Positions 57,461 through 64,000 of a stretch of 64,000 nucleotides of DNA are shown here, in pieces. The stretch spans positions 98,208,842 through 98,272,841 of the forward strand of contig CM043953.1 in NCBI GenBank assembly GCA_014529385.2. The letters are read 5' to 3'. Position 1 is the first letter of the stretch. The number at the start of each line of letters is the position of its first letter. The DNA is from Adiantum capillus-veneris. Lineage: Eukaryota > Streptophyta > Polypodiopsida > Polypodiales > Pteridaceae. The notes beneath the pieces are model-generated. The model was not told where the DNA came from, made no database searches, and worked only from the letters and a program-made list of their open reading frames with translations. Position numbers and translations under genes: made by a program.

Positions 57461-60400
57461 CCCCCCATGTACAAAATATCGTGGTTTTAATGTATTTCAA
57501 TGGAGCCTAGCATCTTGGAGACATGGTGAAGCTTGCTTCTCTTCATGTTTCAATGGATCCTATCTTGGACAATTGGTGAAGCATCCTTCTCTCCATGTTT
57601 CAATGGAGCCTAGCTTGGACAAGTGTTGGACCTTTGCTTCTCTCTATGTTTCAATAGAGTTAGCTTGGACAAGTGGTGGACCTTGAAACCAAACCCCCAT
57701 GTAAAACCTATCATGGTCATACCAAGTGGTGAGAAAGAATGCCATTTAAGATATAGTCTTATAGGTTGGACAAGTGGTGGACCTTAACAGCCAGATCTTC
57801 TTAATATAATGACATAGAGTGGAAAAGTGGTGAATATTGAGACCAAACGACTCATGCTACTAGGGATAATAGGTTGGCCAAGTGGTGGACCTTGAATGTA
57901 AACCCCCCATGTACAAAATATCGTGGGTTTAAGGTATTTCAATGGAGCCTAGCATCTTGGAGACATGGTGCAGCTTGCTTCTCTTCATGTTTCAATGGAG
58001 CTTATCTTGGACAAATGGTGGAGCATCCTTCTCTCCATGTTTCAATGGAGCCTAGCTTGGACAAGTGGTGGACCTTTGCTTCTCTCTATGTTTCAATAGA
58101 GTTAGCTTGGACAAGTGGTGGACCTTGGAACCAAACCCCCATGTAAAACCTATCATGGTCATTCCAAGTGGTGAGAAAAAATACCCTTTAAGATATAGCC
58201 TTATAGGTTAAACAAGTGGTAGACCTTAACACCCAGATCTTCTTAATATAATGACATAGAGTGGAAAAGTGGTGAATCTTGAGACCAAACCACTCATGCT
58301 ACTAGGGATAATAGGTTGGACAAGTGGTGGACCTTGAATGTAAACCCCCCATGTACAAAATATCGTGGGTTTAAGGTATTTCAATGGAGCCTAGCATCTT
58401 GGAGACATGGTGGAGCTTGCTTCTATTCATTCAATGGAGCCTATCTTGGACAAATGGTCGAGAATCCTTCTCTCCATGTTTCAATGAAGTCTAGCTTGGA
58501 CAAGTGGTGGACCTTTGCTTCTCTCTATGTTTCAATAGAGTTAGCTTGGACAAGTGGTGGACCTTGGAACAAAACCCCCATGTAAAACCTATCATGGGCA
58601 TTCCAAGTGGTGAGAAGAATACCATTTAACATATAGCCTTATAGGTTGGACAAGTGGTGGACCTTAACACCCAGATCTTCTTAATATAATGACATAGAGT
58701 TGAAAAGTGGTGAATCTTGAGACCAAACCACTCATGATACTAGAGATAATAGGTTGGAAAAGTGGTGGATTTTGAATGTAAACCCCCCATGTACAAAATA
58801 TTGTGGATTTTCAAGTGGTAAGAAAAAATACCATTTAGTATAATATAGCCTTATAGGTTGGACAAGTGGTGGACCTTAACACCCAGATCTTCTTAATATA
58901 ATGACATAGAGTGAATTCTTAGTGAATCTTGAGACCAATCCACTCATGTTACTAGGGATGATAGGTTGGATAAGTGGTGGACCTTGAATGTAAACCCCCC
59001 ATGTACAAAACATCATGAGTTTAAGGTATTTCAATGGATCTTAGCATCTTAGAGACATGTTGGAGAATCCTTGTCTCCATGTTTCAAAGGATCCTAGCTT
59101 GGACAAGTGGTGGACCTTGGAACAAAACCCCTTGTAAAACATAACATGGGAATTTTAAGTGGTGAGAAAGAATACCATTTAAGATATAACATTATAGGTT
59201 GGACAAGTGGTGGACCTCAACACCCAATTCTTCTTAATAAAATGACATAAAGTGGACAAGTGGTGGACCTTTGCTTCTCTGTATGTTTCACTAGAGTTAG
59301 CTTGGACAAGTGGTGGACCTTGGAACTAGATCTCCATTTAAAACATATCATGGGAATTCCAAGTGGTGAGAAAGAATACCATTTTAGATATAACCTTATA
59401 GGTTGGACAAGTGGTGGACTTTAACACCCAATTCTTAATATAATGACATAGAGTTGACAAGTGGTGAATCTTGAAACCAAACCACTCATTCTACTAGGGA
59501 TAATAGATTGGACAAGTGGTGAGAAAGATATCCTAGGTTTAGGGTATTTTAATGGAGCCTAGCATCTTGGAGCATGGTGGATCTTGCTTTATTCCATGTT
59601 TCAATGGATCCTATCTTTGAGAAATGGTGGAGCATACTTCTCTCCATGTTTCAATGGAGCCTAGCTTGGACAAGTGGTGGACCTTTGCTTCTCTCTATGT
59701 TTCAATAGAGTTAGCTTGGACAAGTGGTGGACCTTGGAACCAAACCCCCATGTTAAACATATCATGGACATTCCAAGTGGTGAGAAAGAATACCATTTTA
59801 GATATAACCTTATAGGTTGGACAAGTGGTGGACTTTAACACCCAATTCTTAATATAATGACATAGAGTTGACAAGTGGTGAATCTTGAAACCAAACCACT
59901 CATTCTACTAGGGATAATAGATTGGACAAGTGGTGAGAAAGATATCCTAGGTTTAGGGTATTTTAATGGAGCCTAGCATCTTGGAGCATGGTGGATCTTG
60001 CTTTATTCCATGTTTCAATGGATCCTATCTTTGAGAAATGGTGGAGCATACTTCTCTCCATGTTTCAATGGAGCCTAGCTTGGACAAGTGGTGGACCTTT
60101 GCTTCTCTCTATGTTTCAATAGAGTTAGCTTGGACAAGTGGTGGACCTTGGAACCAAACCCCCATGTTAAACATATCATGGACATTCCAAGTGGTGAGAA
60201 AGAATACCATTTAAGATATAGCCTTATAGGTTGAACAAGTGGTGGACCTTAACACCCAAATCTTCTCAATATACTAACATAGAGTGGAATGAATCTTGAG
60301 ACCAAACCACTCATGCTACTAGGAATAACATGTTGGACAATTGGTGGACCTTGAATTTAAACTCCCATGTACAAAATAACGTGGGTTTAAGGTATTTAAA

Positions 60401-61073
60401 TGGAGACTAGCATCTTGGAGACATGGTGAAGCTTGCTTCTCTTCGTGTTTCAATGGAGCCTATCTCGGAGAAATGGTGGAGCATTCTTCTCTCCATGTTT
60501 TAATGGAGCCTAGGTTGGACAAGTGGTGAACATTTGCTTCTCTCTATGTTTCAATAGAGTTAGCTTGGACAAGTGGTGGACCTTAGAACAAAATTCCCAT
60601 GTAAAACATATCATGGGCATTCCAAGTGGTAAGAAAGAATACCATTTACGATATAACCTTATAGGTTGGACAAGTGGTGTAACTTAACACCCAAGTCTTC
60701 TTATATTAATGACATAGAGTTGACAAATGGTGAATCTTGAGACCAAACCACTCATGCTACAATGTTTCAATGGAGCTGAGCTTGGATAAATGGTGGAGCG
60801 TGCTTCTCTCCATGTTGATTTTGGAACTAGCTTGGATAAGTGGTGGAGCTTTGCTTTGAAAGTCTTCATAATACAATAACGTATAGGTTGGTTACATGGT
60901 GAATCTTATGGCCATACCTCCCATTTTACTAAAAGTACAAGTGTTCAACCTTCTATCATTTCTCCATGCCTATATTAGACAATTAGTAGACCTCGAATAT
61001 CTCCATGTTGTCTAGAGCTGAGCTTGGACAAGTGGTGGACCTTGCTTCTCTCTTCTCTTAGTTTACTAGCTTA
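57461..61073 (+). repeat. Tandem array of about 440-bp units, left arm
   Basis: Units carry the recurring phrase GGACAAGTGGTGGACCTT several times each, plus AACCCCCCATGTACAAAAT and TTTCAATGGAGCCTAGC. The unit start GGTTGGNCAAGTGGTGG falls at 57872, 58314 and 58752 (spacings 442 and 438), then at shorter intervals where units are partial. A 414-bp unit is repeated almost exactly (about 59401 and 59815). Beyond about 60760 the sequence becomes a diverged, single-copy-like stretch that is mirrored on the right. Small open frames recur with the unit and are not genes. Confidence 0.92.
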
Positions 61074-61094
61074 AAAGATCACTATGTATACTTG

Positions 61095-61335
61095 GTTATG
61101 CTCCACCATTTATCCAAGATAGGCTCCATTGAAACATGGAGAGAAGTAAAGCTCCACCATGTCTCCAAGATGCTAGGCTCCATTGAAATACCCAAAACCC
61201 ATGATATTTTGTACATGGGGGGTTTACATTCAAGGTCCACCACTTGTCCAACCTATTATCCCTAGTAGCATGAGTGGTTTGGTCTCAGGATTCACCACTT
61301 GTCCACTCTATATCATTATATTAAGAAAAATTGGG
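61095..61335 (-). repeat. One repeat unit in reverse orientation inside the core
   Basis: The segment reads as the reverse complement of the array unit (GCTCCACCATTTATCCAAG ... GGTCCACCACTTGTCCAAC ... CACTTGTCCACTC). It is an inverted piece next to the left arm. Confidence 0.88.
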
Positions 61336-61672
61336 TTTCCATATCTAAATGGATCTTTTCTTGGATAAGTGGTAGACCTTGAGACCTAAATACCCATTTT
61401 ACACTAGAGAATTGGTTAATCTTTATGCACTTAAAGCATACCTTTAACAACAAGTAGTAGTTATTAGTTGACTTAAATCTAGTTGAACTCCATGGTATTG
61501 AGACTAAGAGAGAGTGTAGCATAAAAAAGGGTCATGCTTTAATTTGACTTTCTTTCTATTAATGAGTAGATCATAGATGGATTTTGGTATCTAATACAAC
61601 CTTAGGGTAGACAATGTAAAACTCATGTCTATTGTTGTGTTTGTATTAAGTGTTCTTGTTCTTTAATTTCAG
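61336..61672. other. Possible intron or 5' flank of the phosphatase-like piece
   Basis: AT-rich, non-coding. It ends in TGTTCTTGTTCTTTAATTTC then AG at 61671-61672, a good plant 3' splice site directly before the open frame. Confidence 0.5.
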
Positions 61673-62447
61673 AATCATTACAAAAAAATGGATTGGCTAT
61701 ATGCTGGCATAAATTGAAGAAAACTATTGAATTACCCATCCAACCTCATCCAAGACCTTGTCCAAGGAATCAACCACCTCCTTATAACCTACCACTTGCT
61801 TTCAAGGACATCAAAAGTGTACTTATCTTGGATCTAGAGGGGTTAATTCTCAAGACAATTGAAATGAAACATGGAGATTCTATGCCAGCTTGGGCTCAAC
61901 ACATGCGACTTGTGGAGGATAAAGATGAAGTTTATCATGTAGTGCGACCAGACACACAAAGTTTTTTGGATTTTTGTGCTGAATGCTTCGAGCTATGGAT
62001 ATGGAGTTGCTTTAACTTAACAAGGATGCAACGCATCACACAAAAATGTTTTCCTGAGAAGTATACCAAGTTCAAGGTGTTTATGAGTAACAAAATTACC
62101 AAAATCCAAATATCATGTTAGGATTTACAAGGGTTTATCACAAAAATTTGAGTGATATTTGGAAGATATTTGAGGATTTGGATGCAAACAATACCTTAAT
62201 TTTTTATGACACTCCATATAGGGTGATGTGGAACATGCCAGGGACATATCTTATATTTCCAAAGATATGGAGGAAAACTTCCGAGCAACTTCAAAACTTC
62301 TTGCAGAGAACAATAATTCCATGGTTGGTAGGATGGTTGTATGCAAGAGATAAGAGAGTCTATAAATACAACACAATTGTAAATGAGTACAGTGATTCTG
62401 AGACAAATTATGTCCTTGGTGTGTACTTGTCAACACGAAAGCATTGA
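61673..62447 (+). pseudogene. FCP1/NIF-like (HAD-type) phosphatase domain, frameshifted
   Basis: Two overlapping frames form one domain. The first (61673-62121) has the nucleotide KSVLILDLEGLILKTIEMK at the position of the family's DLDGT/L motif, so the second Asp is Glu, then YHVVRPDTQSFLDFCAECF and LWIWSCFNLTRM (motif II region, usually WSS/T). The second (62115-62447) has LSDIWKIFEDLDANNTLIF, then YDTPYRVMWNMP, matching the family's DDSPYK-type motif with one Asp replaced by Tyr. Family members dephosphorylate phospho-Ser, for example on RNA polymerase II. The frameshift near 62110, the altered catalytic residues and the absence of an upstream exon point to a captured gene fragment. Confidence 0.72.
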
Positions 62448-63205
62448 ATAAATATAGCCATAAGATGCTTTCTTTATTCTATGTGTATCTTTCAACATTT
62501 GTATAATTTTATATAGTCTTTCTTTTTTAAAACAAAGGTGTGTCAATTTTATGAACACTTCAATGGAGTGCACCCTACTCTAAGGGGACTTCAATGTACC
62601 ATTGGAGTGCATCCTATTGTAAGGGGACTCTGATGTATTGCTAGAGTGCGCCCAAATTTTTGAAGACTCATTTTTTATTTGATTGGGGCCTATGTTGGAT
62701 CATATAGTAAAAGCAATTCATTTTTTGTCAATTCATCTCGAGGTTGCATTTATTTGTAATTCGGAGAGAATTGATGTTTGATGTCAAAATAAAACTTGTA
62801 AGTGTGGATTAGAGAATTCATGGACTTTAAATATGTGAGAGGGATCTTTTTCTTGGGCACAAATGTTTGCTTCAAGAATTTTATCATTGCATCCTTTATG
62901 TAAAAGAGTTTTAGAACCTAAAAGACTTTGAAAAGAAAACTATGGAATCTAAGTGCATGTATTCTTGAATGGCTTGAAAGTTGATGTATACATGTATGTC
63001 GCCTTGATGAAGGTTTAGATCTAACAAGATGCAAAGCTAGAATTCTTGGACGTTACCTTTGTCAATTTGGTATGAAATAACATATTTAACTTTCTTTTCT
63101 TATGGGTGGAAAATATATTATTATGTGCATTTGGAACCTAATTGCTTGACCTTCAAATGAAGATTCCTATGTTATTTTTTCATATACTTTTTTGTAGTGG
63201 ATTAA
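62448..63205. other. Non-coding core sequence
   Basis: AT-rich. It contains a diverged tandem repeat at 62562-62653 (39-bp period: GGAGTGCACCCTACTCTAAG / GGAGTGCATCCTATTGTAAG, about 2.4 copies). No gene recognised. Confidence 0.6.
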
Positions 63206-64000
63206 GATTGTGGATACAAGGTCCACCACTTGTTCAAGCTAGATCTAAGAAAGTATATATAATGAGTCTTCAAACTAGTAAACCAAGGGAAGAGAGAAGC
63301 AGGGTCCATCACTTGTCCAAGCTCATCTCTAGACAACATAGAGAGATGCTAGGTCTACTAATTGTCTAATATAGGCATAGAGAAATGATAGAAGGTTGAT
63401 CCATTTGTCCAACCTATCATCTCTAGTAAAATGGGAGGTTTGGTCTTAAGATTCACCATGTAATCAGCCTATACTTCATTGTATTATGAAGAGTAGAAAA
63501 GCAAAGCTCCACCACTTGTCTAAGGTAGTTTCAAAATCAACATGGAGAGAAGCAACTTCACCATTTGTCTAAGATAGGTTCCATTAAAACATGGAAAACC
63601 TCATATATGTTGTACATGGAAGCTTTTTTCCAAGGTCCACCACTTGTCCAAGCTAGGATCCATTAAAACATGGATAGAAACAAGGCTCCACCACTCGTCC
63701 AATCTTTAAAGCTGCAAAGTGTACCGGTTGTCTAAACTAGGCATGGGAAAATAATAGAAGGTCCACCACTTATCCAATATATTATCTCTAATAGCATGGG
63801 AGGTATGGTCTCAAGATTTAGGAATTGGCTAACCTATATTTCATTGTATTATGATGAATTTGGTTTTAAGGTCAACTACTTATCCAAGCTATAAGTTTAT
63901 ATCTTGAATGGTATTCCTTCCCATCACTTAGAAAACCAATGATATGTTGTACATTGGGGGGTTTGTTACAAGGTCCACCACTTGTCCAAGCTAGTTTCAT
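63206..64000 (-). repeat. Right arm: tandem-repeat family in inverted orientation
   Basis: The segment reads as the reverse complement of the left arm: GGTCCACCACTTGTCCAAGC recurs, and 63271-63597 pairs with about 60763-61073 over its length with scattered mismatches. It continues beyond the window. Confidence 0.9.

Noticed and set aside
57426-58585. Repeated frames of about 90 codons with KYRGFKVFQWSLASW
   Set aside because: They follow the tandem-repeat unit and are closed or shifted in other units; not a gene family.
57461-64000. CRISPR-like array
   Set aside because: Repeats are hundreds of bases long and diverged, with no regular short spacers, in plant DNA.

Overview
The window looks like nuclear DNA of a land plant. 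It has a plant AP2/ERF transcription-factor exon, Ty3/gypsy and Ty1/copia LTR retrotransposons with plant-type primer sites, a Cassandra-like TRIM with a 5S-rRNA-derived LTR, a LINE remnant, and many (GA)n/(CA)n microsatellites. I cannot name the species; a large repeat-rich genome (fern, gymnosperm or similar) is a guess. Almost everything is transposon-derived, and only one reading frame (an ERF exon, 9217-10073) looks like an intact host gene part.

Layout. 1-2230: end of a chromovirus on the minus strand (gag start, primer site, LTR). 3406-3814: Cassandra-like TRIM on minus. 5360-7640: microsatellite-rich spacer. 7900-8042: a long imperfect hairpin of microRNA-precursor size. 9217-10073: ERF-type AP2 exon. 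11293-13087: decayed LINE reverse transcriptase on minus. 13093-13514: truncated LTR joined to an integrase C-terminal fragment, on minus. 13763-16278: long broken reading frame of unknown family. 19452-28216: nearly complete chromovirus with two 1608-bp LTRs and target duplication GCTCA; its coding region has only one obvious frameshift and one nonsense codon.

28876-38654: Athila/Tat-like element on minus, with target duplication AACTT and a tRNA-Asp-type primer site. It has gag and protease but no recognisable RT, RNase H or integrase, the protease segment is duplicated in tandem, and a 223-bp inverted-repeat element sits in one LTR. 39890-42272: decayed gypsy pol on plus. 42315-55964: a rearranged Ty1/copia element, split by a 7.9-kb gag-only element (46085-53958) with giant 2.67-kb LTRs and an unknown second ORF. 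56041-57460: another copia fragment. 57461-64000: arrays of a roughly 440-bp tandem repeat whose inner parts form an inverted repeat around a 2.2-kb core. The core carries a broken FCP1/NIF-type phosphatase-like gene piece; the whole resembles a fold-back or Pack-type transposon that runs off the right edge.

How the parts relate. The non-autonomous elements (Cassandra, the Athila-like element, the giant-LTR element) would need proteins from other elements. The chromovirus is the least damaged candidate provider of its own family, but it is itself broken. Nesting gives a relative order: the copia element is older than the giant-LTR element inside it, and the Athila-like LTR is older than the 223-bp element inside it.
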